This document shows, piece by piece, positions 38,691 through 52,300 of a stretch of 64,000 nucleotides of DNA (the stretch's first letter is position 1; every line of letters begins with the position of its first letter). Made by a program: the position numbers and the translations under genes. The stretch is from NCBI GenBank assembly GCA_944474755.1, contig OX104113.1, positions 18,167,563 through 18,231,562 on the forward strand, read 5' to 3'. This DNA comes from Limnoperna fortunei (Eukaryota > Mollusca > Bivalvia > Mytilida > Modiolidae). Under the pieces are notes generated by a model. It made no database searches and was not told the origin of the DNA. It was given only the letters and a program-made list of their open reading frames with translations.

Positions 38691-40296
38691 CCAGAGGCTC
38701 TTAAGAGCCTGTATCGCTTACCTGATTTTATAGGCAATAAAGGTTGCATTTCCCTGATGTTAAACAAGTCCTGTAATTTTCAATAATCTTTAAAGAGGAC
38801 CATCTAAACAATATTGCTAGAAAGTTTTGTTTCCATTGGTTAACCAGTTTTATAGAGAAGAAGATATTTTTTTAATTTGCCCATAGGGTCCTATATTAAA
38901 CCAAGTAATCTATGTAATCTATGTAATGCTGTGGAGGCCATTTTGATTTTCCTATTGGAATAAAAAACATAAACTTCACAGAGGACATCCAAACAATATT
39001 GCAAGTAAGTTTTGTTTCCATTGGTTAACCAGTTTTAGAGAAGAAGCCTTTGAAAATTTTTTCCCATATGGTCCTATGTTAAACTAAGTCTTGCGGTGGT
39101 GGCCTTTTGATTTTCCAATTGGCATAAAAAATACAAACTTTATAAAGGACCATCTTAAATAATATTAGTAGTAAGTTTTGTTTCCATTGGTTAATCGGTT
39201 TCAGAGAAGAAACCTTTTTTAACTTTTTTCCCTTACGGTCCAATGTTAAAGTCTTGCGGTGGCAGACATTTTGAATTTCCAATTGGGATAAAAAACATGA
39301 ACTTTATAGAGGACCTTCCAAACAATATTGCTGGAAAATTTTGCTTTGATTGGTTAGCCGGTTTCAGAGAAGAAGCCTTTTAAACTTTTTTCCCATAGGG
39401 TCCTATGTTAAACTACTAAATGCATTGGTGGCCATTTGGAATTTCCAATTGTCATAAAAAACATAAATTTTATAGAGGACCATCCAAACAATATTGCTAG
39501 TAAGTTTTGTTTACATTGGTTAACCAGTTTCAGAGAAGACACCTTTTTTAACTTTCCCCATAGGGTCCTATGTTAAACTAAGTCCTGCGGGGCGGCCATT
39601 TTAATTTTCCAATTGGCATAAAAAAACATAAACTTCATAAAGGACCATCCAAACAATATTGGTAGTAAGTTTTGATTTGATTGGTTAACCGGTTTCAGAG
39701 AAGAAGCCTTTTACACTTTTTTCCATAGGGTCCAATGTTCAACTTAGTCATGTATTGGCGGTCATTTTGAATTTTCAATTGTCATAAAAAACTCAAACTT
39801 TAGAGAGGACCATCCAAACAATATTGCTAGTAAGTTTTTGTTTCCATTGGTTAACTAGTTTCAGAGAAGAAGCCTTTTAAAACTTTTTCCCTTAGGGTCC
39901 TATGTTAAACTAAGTCCAGCTGTGGCGGCCATTTTGAATTTCCAGTTGGGATCGAAAACATAAACTTTATAAAGGACCATCCAAACAATATTGCTAGTAA
40001 GTTTTGTTTTGATTGGTTAACCGCTTTCAGAGAAAAAGCCATTTGAAACTTTTTCCCATAGGGTCCTATGTTAAACTAAGTCCTGTGGTGGCGGCCATAT
40101 TGGTTTTCCAATCCAAATAAAAAAGATCCATCCAATGAACATTATAGCCAAGTTTGGTTTCAACTGGCCAAGTGGTTTCAGAGAAGAAGATTAAAATGTA
40201 AAAAAATTACAGATGCCGCCGACGACGATGCCACCGACGGATGCAAAGTGATAACAATAGCTCACATGACCCTTTGGGTCAGGTGAGCTAAAAAAA
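38691..40296 (-). mobile_element. Tandem-core element (pearl/Helitron-like), about eight core units
   Basis: The left end is CCAG followed by the perfect palindrome AGGCTCTTAAGAGCCT (38695-38710), then GTATCGCTTACCTG. The core has about eight units of about 166 bp (38825-40110), with phrases AGGACCATCCAAACAATATT, GGTTTCAGAGAAGAAGCC and CCCATAGGGTCCTATGTTAA. The right end has GCCGCCGACGACG triplets, then GATAACAATAGCTCACATGA and a hairpin closing with GGTCAGGTGAGCT. Read on the minus strand, the hairpin is followed by CTGG and T, as at a Helitron 3' end. There are no ORFs of note. It lies downstream of TMEM63. Confidence 0.8.
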
Positions 40297-40930
40297 GGAT
40301 GTTTCATGCAGGTTTGTGGTCAAAGGTGGCCTTTTCATCAGAGAGGCCCTATATGAGATGGATTGGATTAACACAAACTTTAATCAGAAAGAAGCATTAC
40401 AATATAAAGAAACAACTAAAACATAACAAGAAAAACTCAACAGCAATAAATTATATACTGATAAATACAGAATAATTAAAACATTTTCTTAAATATAATC
40501 TTATTTATTATATAGTAATAATTTTCCTCAATTTATTTCATATAAGAATAAAGTGCATTATATTTTCATATTTTACACTGTGGCTCTGTCTTTAATCTCA
40601 GGAAAAAATACAAATGTGTTCCAAACATCTGCTTTTATATTTTCAAAGTTGTTTGGTAAACAAACATGGCCTAAAATGACATTAATGATCTTCCATCGAT
40701 AGGAGAATTAGCAGAACTGCTTGAAACTGAACAATTGGAAGTGAATTAGATTTTGATAAAGTAAAGTTAAAGAAGTTTTTTTTTGTATTTTATGAATATC
40801 TGCATCAAAATATATATCTGTAATATTTACCACGTGAAAATATTCTACTTTGGACCTAGTTAAATATTACAAAATAGCAAAGATAATGAATAATTACTTA
40901 AAAGCACCCAAAAATTATTACTATATAAAA

Positions 40931-41027
40931 AGGGTTATTGCATGAATATTGGGAAATATTGTCCCTTGAAAGATGCTATATTGCACTTGCTTGAGACAAT
41001 GTTTCCCAATATTCATGCAATAACCCT
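40931..41027. repeat. 97-bp hairpin element
   Basis: AGGGTTATTGCATGAATATT plus GGGAAA is followed, after a loop, by its exact reverse complement ending at 41027. The stem is 26 bp perfect and extends to about 33 bp with one mismatch. Confidence 0.85.
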
Positions 41028-42323
41028 ATAATATTTTAACTACTTTGATTATTGGTTTTTGTTTATGAAATCATCAGCTAACAATATCCCCAACATTTCT
41101 ATTCCATCAACTTTGAGTTACATCACAGGGCCCTCTATGGTAAATAGATTTTCCAGGAACTTTATCAATAATTCAGTGCTAATACAAGTTTGTTGTCCAT
41201 GAAAAACAGTTTCTTTAATTAACAGCACAATAAATTCTTTAAGAAACCAAATTTGTTATATCAACAATGTTTGCCTTAAACTACGAAATAGAGCTGTCAA
41301 ACAAGAAATAGAAATAATGTTAGACACTGTATTGATAAAGAAGATTATACAATACATTATAAGATCATGGCAACAACAAAAGCCAGGCTCTGAAAACATC
41401 TTGTCATTTGTAACCATCAATGAAGTGTTGTAGAAAATATAATTGTTACATAATCTGCAAAATGGGATACTCCACTTCTATTGATAGAATAAAATAAGTT
41501 TTAATTGTGAAATGTATATATAGTTGTCAATAAATATCACAAATAAAGTTTAAAACCATCAGAAGATGTCAAACATTATGCTAAAGTTAAATAAGTACAT
41601 TTCTGAAAAAGAAAAGAGTCATTCTACATTAAATGTGACATTAAATACATCTATATTGAAATAGGTAATAATTAAAAAATGTAAACAATCTGAGCAATGT
41701 AACATAATCTAAAAAGGCATTTTAATACAAAGTGGCTTTGGTGCAATGTGAAAGAGAAAATATTTAAGAAAAGTCTACACAACATAATAAAATGCACCCT
41801 TATTTAGGGCTCACAAAATGCCTTATTACATTACTTGAAAAGACATTATTAAAGGTATGTATGAATACTGTTCTAATACAAACGGTGTTAAACTCTTTAC
41901 CTCGTTTCAGAATTGACTCCATCATGATAAATATTTTCTGAACAGCAAAAAAGATTGGTTAGGAGAATTAGGAACAATCAAAATTTCTAACAACAACATT
42001 ATATCCAAAGTTTTTAGAAATAAACACCATAAATTTCCCACAATTTTGCTTTTAAGTAGCTAATGCCTATAATATTAAGATACAAATAAGACCATGTAAT
42101 AACTATGAAAATGCCAACATCAATATAAATTTCTCATGATTTATACAATACAGTAAGCAGTCAGTATGTTGAGATAACAAATAAAATATTATATTGTTAT
42201 GCTTACTTTTGTTACTTCTTTTAACAATAACATTATATAATAACTAATAAGCCTTTGATATTAATGTTGATTTCTTTTTCATTTAAAACTATGTACAATA
42301 TTTCATCAATCGGCTAACACAGT

Positions 42324-42365
42324 AGATCTCTCTAATTTCTGACTAATTCAGAAAATGAGAGATCT
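42324..42365. repeat. 42-bp inverted repeat downstream of the TMEM63 stop
   Basis: AGATCTCTC at one end and GAGAGATCT at the other pair, and TTTCTGA pairs with TCAGAAA, around a 5-base loop. It would lie in the 3' UTR if the transcript extends that far. Confidence 0.5.
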
Positions 42366-43266
42366 ATGCAAAAGAGTAATATAAAACTCAATTAATTATA
42401 TATTCAAACTCAAAATTCCTTAAAAAGAATAACCTTCTACTAGAATGAATTGTACCCCATCACACAGCTCTATTGTCCCAAGACAAACATCTGACTTCCG
42501 GTTCTTTAAATAGTAAAATCTACGATAACACAGTATCATTAATCATTTGGTCTATAAAACCATGCTAGCAAATAAATCACAATTTCATTCACAGAGTCAA
42601 ATAATTTTCCTTTGACCACATAGATGTCGTATGAAATGTGAACTTTTTGTCTGGAAACAAAGAAACATTCCTATAGACAGATAAAAAAATGTTTTATGTA
42701 TGCTGACACCATATGAATAAAGGCCTATTTTAAATGAAGTAGAATGAAACTGATAATAGCTGATAGGTTTTCTAGTAAGATAATAAGGATTTAAGGAAAA
42801 TTTTTAAAAAGCCTACAAGAGATATCAGAGATATGTAACATATTACCTGATGCTGGTTAAAACATGTATGTCAGGATCTGAAGTAAACTGATCTTGCTAC
42901 TTATCAAACAGTTAATTTTAGTATTCCATACTTATTGATTCTGTGTTCCCTTTATTAATCACTTATGTGTAAACAGTCACCAGAACTACACAAAGAGGAG
43001 AAATTAAAAACAAAAGTAGACAATTACAAATATCAAAGCAAAGACACTTGTATGTTGACAGAACATGCACAATAAACCATCATAACTTTAAGATCATTCA
43101 ATTCCATCACACCAGATGAGATACTATACACAACATTACATGCCAGTTCTAAAATATTCTCCTTATTGCTATCATCGTATACATTGTTCACATTTCCATA
43201 AATATAATTTTTAAAGCATAAATTAAAGACTCTTTATGTATCTTTATAACAAGATATTTCATCAGT

Positions 43267-43395
43267 TTACGTTTCCTCTGTTGGAGTGTGATGTACAGCT
43301 CCATAGTTAGTCTTTCCATGCTGTTCTGATCCCGTAGTCCTTTGGATGTCAGAATCGGAATTTGGTTTATTCAGTAAAACATTTGCTATGAATGG
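43267..43395 (-). CDS. TMEM63: TMEM63 exon j, terminal coding exon and stop
   Basis: The acceptor GTTTTTCAG precedes CCA TTC. The exon encodes 42 residues beginning [10 protein letters not shown], reminiscent of the (I/V)A.VL patch in vertebrate TMEM63 tails, and ends HHTPTEET followed by TAA. The tail is rich in Thr, Ser and His. A possible polyadenylation hexamer (AATAAA on the minus strand) lies at 42951-42956, about 310 bp past the stop. The true 3' end is not determined. Confidence 0.85.
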   Translation of the reverse strand, partial: PFIANVLLNKPNSDSDIQRTTGSEQHGKTNYGAVHHTPTEET

Positions 43396-46300
43396 CTGAA
43401 AAACAAAATACAGACAGTTCAGAGAAAAAACAACCTTCACATTTAGTGAGATTTTCATGAAGATGTTAAATGGTCTATTGGCATGTGGATGCCTTTCAAT
43501 GCATGATAACATTGTTGTGACTAAATTTTCCTCAATTTACAATCAATTATTTATAGTAAATTACATTTTTGTTTACATTATAGAATAATAATTGAGTAAA
43601 GCTCATTCACATATTAAACAACATTGTTGGTATGTAGCCAACCGTATAGCTACTTTGAAACCCTTACGTTGTCCACAAGATTAACTTATCCACAGAACAT
43701 GTTAAGCAGCCCAGTTTGTTTATAAATAAACTTATAAGCATTCAAATTTATCATGCAATCACTCCATTTGCTCTACATTAAAAATATTTAAATAAATTTA
43801 TATTTAATCTAAAATATCCAAATACAGTCACTTGACACCCTTGTTCTAATATCCTATGATATTTAAATTCTTTTCTGGTGCACATTTCAAAAACAATATT
43901 AGATGGTCACAACAGACTAGAACTAGATAAAGTGCCAAAATTGTCCACCCAGAAATTGTGCATTTTTCTGCAGTAAATGTATTTTATTATAACAGGATTA
44001 AAAAAATATTTGACCACTGTCAGAAAATAACTTATTGAACTTGCCTCAAAACGGCATCACATTTCTGTTTCTAAAGCTCATACAAATGATTTTTATATTT
44101 TCTGACAATGTATGAATATTGTATATTGATACATCAACTAAGTTTACAAATGATAAAAAGAACTCACAATGATTGTTTATCCACATTAAACAGCCCAGTT
44201 TTTATTTAATAATTAAAGAACCTTAGCAAGCATACTTGCATACCCCATGCACACACATACTTTTCCAGTTCCTTAAAATTGTCATCAGTAGTTTCTGAGA
44301 AGCTCGTATAAGTTGATTCATAAATATATTTTGTAAAAGTTAAAAAATCTTTAAAAATAATTATGGTCACCATTTACTATTGATAAGCACAACTATGGTG
44401 TCCTTTATTCCTACCAAGTTTCATAAAACTCTGATCAGTAGGTTCAGATTCAGTATAAGTGCTTATGAGTTGTTTTATAGATACATTTTGAAAAAAAATT
44501 TCAGTTCAAAGGGGCATAACTCCTACAAAAAATATCTGATCATAATTTCTTGTCAAAATGCACAACCACATATGATGCCCTACATTCCTACCAAGTTTCA
44601 TAACATTATGATCAGTAGTTTGATAGAAGAATGACTTATATGCACAACTACATACCGTGTATTTCATTCCTACCAATTATTATTTATAGAATAGTTATCA
44701 GTAATTTCAGATGAGTTTTGCTTACAACAATAGGACAAATGGACAGACTGATGGACCTACCAAAACCATTTTACTCTCTGCAACTTCATGGCAAGGGGTA
44801 TAATTAATCCTACCCATGCAAATAAAAACTTCACATATTAATTAGGAAAGCAAATCCACATTTTTAACAACCCTGCTATACTCTGGAAGAGCTTAAACAA
44901 CCCAGTTTATTTGATAAGTTTATTCATATAATGAAAAACCCAGCCATTTACAAGCTTTCCAAATAGTAGGTGGAAGGTACTTTAAAGTTCCTTCAGCTTG
45001 GTTACCATTCATTTCATTAACAACTTAATTATTTTATCTCCTTTTACATATCATGATAAAGCTTCGACCAGTCAGCTATCATTCCATTTCATCCAATAAA
45101 CTCAAGATAAAAAACGAACCATTACTGTACAGAAACTCTACAGTACATATCATTTAAGAATCCTTGGTATACATCAATTACAGGTAATAAGACATCAATC
45201 ACTTAATTATTCCACAGGGAACCAATCAATTACTTCTGTCTTTGTGTAAATCAATATAATTGGCTAAATCAACAGAGATTAATAGGACAGTCAAAGGAGT
45301 GATGTACAGACATTATCTCACTTGTCTCAAGGAAAACAATTATATATACTACCAATCTATTTACTTTATGTAGAAACAATAATAACAAACCACAGAGTCA
45401 ATCAGTATTTAATAATAGGAATGTTTTCCATTCATCACATATTTATGTGGCCAGTTCTTTATAGTAATCTTATTAAAAAAATATATAAATAACACTGAAG
45501 TTGTTTTACCAAAAAACTTCCACAGCAGAGGTAACTTGCTAATATATGGGGAACATCACTACTTCTGTAAATCAACTACAATGCTTCTAGAAAACTATGG
45601 TCCAGACTGTCTTGTTGAGAATAATTATTTTTTATATACCTTATTTGGGTTAGACTCTGTTGGTGTGTTCAAACCATCACTTTCTCCAAATTGCTGCAAA
45701 AAATATCACATAAAACAATAAGAATACAATACTTATCAATAGCCATCATAAAAGGTTGTTTGGAAACACCCAATTATATCACATAGTTTAATTTTTATCA
45801 ATTACTGTTACATCTTTTTGTCAATTCTAACTTATATAAAACAAACTAAGTTGTTGATGCTAAATACAAATTATACATTGCACAAAATAAGCGTTTTATA
45901 ATAACTCATTTAAGCAGCCCTAACTCGTGCCATATAAGTTAAAGAATTGCAGATGGATCTGCAGTCTTTGTGTTAAGTGCATGTGTGAAAACAATTAGCT
46001 TGCTATATATAAGCTTGGCTCAAGTAATGAAGTATTCTCTTGTTGGTTTAACACCATTATTTATCTTTAGTATTCTAGCTAATAAAAAATTCTCAGAAAA
46101 GTATTTGTTTTCCTTGAACATTAATTCTATATTAATTTGAAAAATGTTACATAACATGTAAAATCTAACATTAGAAACATGAAGATGTGTATCAATATAA
46201 GAGTCCAATTGTCATGGAAAAGTCTGATTATATAATATCTGTCTGTATGACAACATCTTACATGAAAAACATGATCACCAAGAAAAAGTAATTTCCGTTA

Positions 46301-49300
46301 ACTCTTATTTTCTGGTGTTTACATGTAGGATATATGTCTATCAATAACGTCTAAACATGTAAAATTCTGACAGATTTATAATACAAAGGAAGCATAGAGA
46401 TCTTGAGGATTTGTTTTTACAGCAGTATAATTATCTGGAATGGAGGATCAATTTTAACCACTGGAGTGAAGGAATTTATGGTATAAGAATACCTTATCTA
46501 TCAATAAAGATCCTAGTTTGGAATAGTACACAAACCTGGACAGTATCTGTAAACATTTAGAAAGTTTTAGACTCTATGTATCGTGCATCACAATATGAAT
46601 ATGCCCTGGAGTGGATTATAATGCATATATATATATATACAGGAGTATAAGTGAAATTTAACTAGATAGACTACAACCAACTAACATAAACCAATGCAGA
46701 CTAGTATGAAAAGTTAATTAGGTCATAGATTTTAGCTTTTTTATTGCCTGTACGATATGAATTTCAAAATCTTATTATTTAAAGAGCCTGGCACTCTCCA
46801 AACATATTACCCATTATGTTCCACAGTCAGAACCTTAAGCAGCTCTGTGGCTCAAGCCCTGGGAACCTTACTTAGTAACCCAATTCTAAAACATAGGGCA
46901 TCTAATGAGCTTTTTAGGTCCTTTGGCTATTCTTGATTTGGTGGACCATAAAGAGCTATGGTTCTACAGGGATATAAAATGATACCGGGTCATGTTGAAT
47001 TGTTTTTAATATCCATGAACACATTTTACTGAATAACAAAGTAGACTCTTCGAACAGCTGAGCATGATAACAGTCTGACAATCTCAGAAAATTTTTTACC
47101 TCGACCTTTGACTTTAAAATTATTTTAAATTGGCCTAACTTAAAAACTACAAATGGGATTGTGCAAATAATTCCATTGATCTTCATTTTATAGTACTTAA
47201 CAGCTGTGCAAAGTTTTAACAAAATCCATTTTTTCCACACAAAAAATATGTTGTTTACAAGAAACAAATAGATGCACATTTTATTGACTGATTGATTCCA
47301 TAAATGATGTAAACCTGAACTCACTTGAAGCAAAACCTTTCAAACATATAAAATAAATCTTAATTCACCTTCTTTTATTATATTTATGAAATATGTGAAA
47401 TAAAGTTACAGAATATCCTAAGATACAATCCCATGAATCTGACTGTCACTAAGAACTTAAATACCCAAACCTGAGGTGGTGACCAAATCTTCCAAATTAA
47501 CTAATAAAAATTTTTACTAAATTAAAATTATCCTATACATTTACCCACCTCGTCATCATCATAGCCAGTCATCTGTGGTTAGCAAAAAAGAAAGGTCAAA
47601 GATCACCAAAACTATAGATGTATGCCACACAACTAACAACCCAACAACAGAGAACACAAGGGGATACAGCTGACTGAGCAGAATTGATCTGGATATACTA
47701 CAATATTAACCACATTCAATACAAGGAGGGTTTTCTGACAAAAATAGAATGCTATGTTGCTGATTACATAAAAAGCCACTATTATTACTGCTGCATCAGG
47801 AAATTAGATAACTGGAGCAAAAGTTATATATAAGCAAAAAAAAACCTGAACACAGACAGTTACTAAGCATCTAAAGGCACAAAAGAAAATGTAAATCTCC
47901 ACATTACCAATATAAAATGTATATTAATATTACTGTAAGTTATAGTAAACTTCCAACAATTTTTTTTTTGGTTATACAGAAAAATTTTAAGATACCAAAA
48001 AAGTCTGATTATACCATAATAGCAAGACAAAAATGGACCATAAATTTTAACAATGTGACTGACAGGAGCCTGTCATTGCTCACCTGAATAACATGTGACT
48101 AAAAAATCAAAAGCAAAATAATTAACAGGACTTAACAGGTTTTTTGTTTTGTTGAGTGTGTGTTTTTTTTTTTATAAATGCATAATATATGTTAAACTAA
48201 TCCATTTTACAAGTCTACATTGTATTGCTGAAAAATGAAGTAGAATATGCCAATAGAAAGGATTCTACATTTCTAGTTGGTGGCCAGCTTTATTTGAAGG
48301 ATAGTCCAGTGATATTTCAGGAAAAGAGTACCGGTAATTATTATTTTTTTACCAAAAAACCCTAATCTGCATATTTCAGCCAAAGTATTAATGAAGAAGA
48401 ACCTAAATTACCGGTATATGTAAAGGTATAAAGGAGACTAATTATGTCTCATTAATTGCTGTTGATGTTTAATACAAGTTTTATGCCACTTCCTGCAGTT
48501 TTCAGCTACATTATGCTGTCTAGTTTTTAATAAAGGAGTATTCCAGACATTCCTGATGAGACCCTTGACCTTCCTATTGTAAATTAAGAAGACACCCATA
48601 ACCTAGGCAGGCAACATCTGCTAACCTGTTCATGCTTGTCTGAACACCCCATAATGTATATTTTATATTTTTACATTCAGCATGCTTCAAGGAATTCATT
48701 CAAATTATGCTTATTTCCTTAAAATGCACATTTTTGCAAGGTTTCAAGGGCAAACAGTTTGATAAGTTATTTAACAGACTCATTTGTGACACTGAAATAA
48801 AGTTATTAAAGAATGGAAAGCATAAGAAAAAAATTGAAGTAGTGCTTTTACTACCAAAATTCCAAAATTTATACCATCACCCATACCAAGTTTCGTTTGA
48901 AATAGCCTCAAGTAGTTTTTAAGAACAGAATTAAAATGTAACTAGTAGTTCTCAAAGCCTGCATCACTCACTAATTTGTGTAGGCAATGAAAAGAAAAAT
49001 GTGAATTATGTAGAGGATCGTCCTATACACATTTTAAGTTTGGCTTTAATTATCTTTGCATTTTCCAACAAGAAGGTGTTTTAACAGTTACTGTTGGGTT
49101 CTTTGTTACAATGTTTATTGTTATTATTCATTATATGTTATTTTATTTCCAATTTGTAAAGGACCATCTAATAAATATTTTGCTGCTAAGTTGTTTTTAC
49201 TTAGTTGAACAGTTTCAGAGAAGACACTTTTTAAACATTTTTTTATCTAGGTTTCTGCTTTAATCTCAGTCTTGTGTCGTTGCCATTCTGAATTTCTAAT

Positions 49301-52300
49301 TGCCCCAAAAACCTAGTTTTGAACATCTAAACAACATTTTGACCAACGGTTTCAATTGGCCTAGTGGTTGAAAGATAAAATGTATTCAATGACACCAATG
49401 ACTAGGACATGGAAAACAACAGATCACCTGACCATTTTATGAGCTAACAAATGAACATGTAAACATAAGAACAAAAATATTATTTCAATACATAATTATT
49501 AGTTATTTTTGCCTGTAAAAAGCCACTACTGCCTTAGAACTTGTTAATTAAAATGATTATTTGACGGTATAAAAATTAAAACCAATATTAAATAAACAGG
49601 ACAGAATTTGTACCACACAAACATACCTCTGTGATTTTTTATGGACAACTGAACTTGCCCAACATGCCACTTTGTATAAAAATCTTAAGTTTAGGGAAAG
49701 CTTTCGTGGTCCAGCAGAAATACATGTAAACAGCTTGTAATGTCTACAATGCAGGATGTGGCCCTAATGTTAAAGCAATATATCAGCACTGAAGGTGAAT
49801 TAGAATGGTGCTATACTAAAACATGATCAAATATCTATGGGATAAAATGTTAACATTTTATATTTATACATGTACCCAATGTATTTGAAATAAAAATTAG
49901 TATCTACTTTCTGTTGTTAGGAACATGTATCTTCAGATTAATAGCTTTCTTGATTCATAGGTAGTCCACTATAACATAATAGATCCCTATAACTCTTTTT
50001 TTATCTATATAAAGCATGATGTAATTACACAGATGAATATCTTTAAAATACAGTGATCTGGAGATGACCAACTACCTATTCCAAATGGTTCAAGATGTTA
50101 GAAGCATAGATGCTGTTAGATATTTTTAATATGAGGCTCTTTGCAGTTTCTGAGAAGTCATGGCATTTACACATAAGGCACTATGTTAAACCAAGTCCTG
50201 CAGTGGTGGCCATTTTCTACTTCCAACTGGCACACAATTTTGTAGTGGGAAACATGTGAATACTGCTGATAAGTTTTGTTTCAATACTTCAAACAGTTTA
50301 CTTTTAAACTTTTTGAACATATAATTTTAGGGTCTTATGTTCAACTAAAACCTTAAGGTGTGACCCATTCAAAATTTTTAATATTAACTTTGAAAAAAAG
50401 ACTATTCAATGGAAACATTTCAACTAAGTTTTGATTCAATTGGCCATTTAAAAAAATTGAAATGTACAGTTTATAGACAACAAAAGTTTGGAAGATTTTA
50501 TGAAGTTGTCTGCAAATAGCATAGCACATAACAGAAAAAGCTGTATTTTCAACTACATTGATATAAAATAGCCCTACATGCAAATTTAGTAAACTTTGTC
50601 AGCTTTACTTATCCTCCATGCTTTGTGAAAAAATAGTTTACTTACAGGTAAACATTGACATAAATAGGCTACACAACACTATATAGGAAAAACATAAACT
50701 CTCAAAAATAAAAAAACACATTATTTTTTAAATCATTATATTTTTTGAAGATAAATGTAACAAATTGCAGTCAAATTATCAGCATTGTTTTTCAAGTCTA
50801 GAATTATGGGGATATTCTTGCAATTTTTACAGAAATTTATTCAAACTAAGATATTAAAGTATTCTTTTAACACCTTTATTCTGAAAGGTTGCAGTAAATG
50901 TACATGTACACCCAATCATGTGACCTTTCCCACTATGTCATATGACAAAAATAGTTTCTATAATTAAAACAAAAGAATTTATTCAAATATTCTGCTTATT
51001 TTAAATACAACCTTTTTCTACTCTGCAAACCCAGACAATAAAATAACAACAAATCAATTTTTTTATTTGTAATTTTCATAGTATGCCATTCTATTCCCAA
51101 GATTTACTGATCACCTGCTATTCCTATTGTAAACTCTGTCGAATGTCTAAAGTTGTCAATAGGTACATTAGCTTCAACTCCAATAAAAACTGGATATAGC
51201 TAGAGAATTGCAGAAAGTAGCATAAAACACCCCCACCCCACCCCAAATTAATAAACAAACACTTAAAATGTCAAATAAATGTCACAAGATCTATTACTTT
51301 GCTAGACATGAACAATAACTGACATGAGCAGTTGTCATACACTACCAACAACATATAAATATGTATACATGCAGGAAATCGTGCTAGATTCATGCAACTT
51401 AAATTTAATTAAGACTTATATACAAGAAAGATGAAAAACATTTACTACTGAAGTTAACCTTTAATAACTTTATATTGTAATTAAATATATGTTTTAATAA
51501 TTAAGCAAAATGTGATTGTGTTTATAGATTAAAAAAGTTTATACAGATGTTTTAGGTGTGAGCCTTTAAAATGTATCCCAAATAAATTGCACCTTAGATA
51601 AACTGATAACACAGGTAAAATGCATACTAAAATATACAGTGGTAAATACTAACCTTGTATCTATTAGCATCTAAATGTTTGAACCAGCCAAAGAATGCCC
51701 TCCCAATAAATATCAGAATAGACAGGAATAAAGACACAGCTGAGAACACAAATACTGGGTTTGTTCCTTCTGTAAACAAATACATTAAGCAAAAATTGTA
51801 AATTTATTCATTCTCAATATAAAAACTAAGGAAATTAAAGGTTAAATGAGTCAAGTGCACCTTTTTCAAAACAAATTAGCAACTTGGTTACACTACTGTG
51901 AAGGGCATAACGTTTTGGTATTTTGTTGATAAAAGCTCTACAACATCTTAAGTATATGGATTTTAAATACTTGATGGGTTTGAGCCACACTGATGTCTCT
52001 TGATTAGACGAAACACACGCCTGATGTAGTAAATTTCATAACCTTGATATCTTTGATGACATTTTATTACAATGAATTAATAATGTATTCAAATTTTAAT
52101 CAAAGACTATCAAGAACCTGAATTGCTCACCTGATTTATATAGGCAAAAAAGATGGCATTTTCCTTATGCTAAACTAAGTCCTGTAATTTTCAATTTTCT
52201 ACTGGCATAAATAACATTATCTTTGTTGAGACCATCCAATTAATCCTGCAGTTTGGTTTTCACTGGTTAACTGGTTTCATATAAGAAGCCTTAACATTTT

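Larger units (their letters stand above)
40297..43266. other. Region downstream of TMEM63, possible 3' UTR in its right part
   Basis: It holds the 97-bp hairpin at 40931 and the inverted repeat at 42324, and otherwise AT-rich DNA without transposon families. The relative lack of repeats next to the stop codon fits an untranslated region, but no transcript end can be proven. Candidate AATAAA (minus) is at 42951-42956. Confidence 0.4.

Noticed and set aside
38582..39282. Short minus-strand frames such as [16 protein letters not shown]
   Set aside because: They come from heads and core units of the tandem-core element and recur wherever it is inserted.
46956..47333. 125-residue minus-strand frame
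   Set aside because: It is the longest frame in that intron, but it has no family motif, lies between TMEM63 exons, and its content is what AT-rich DNA gives by chance.
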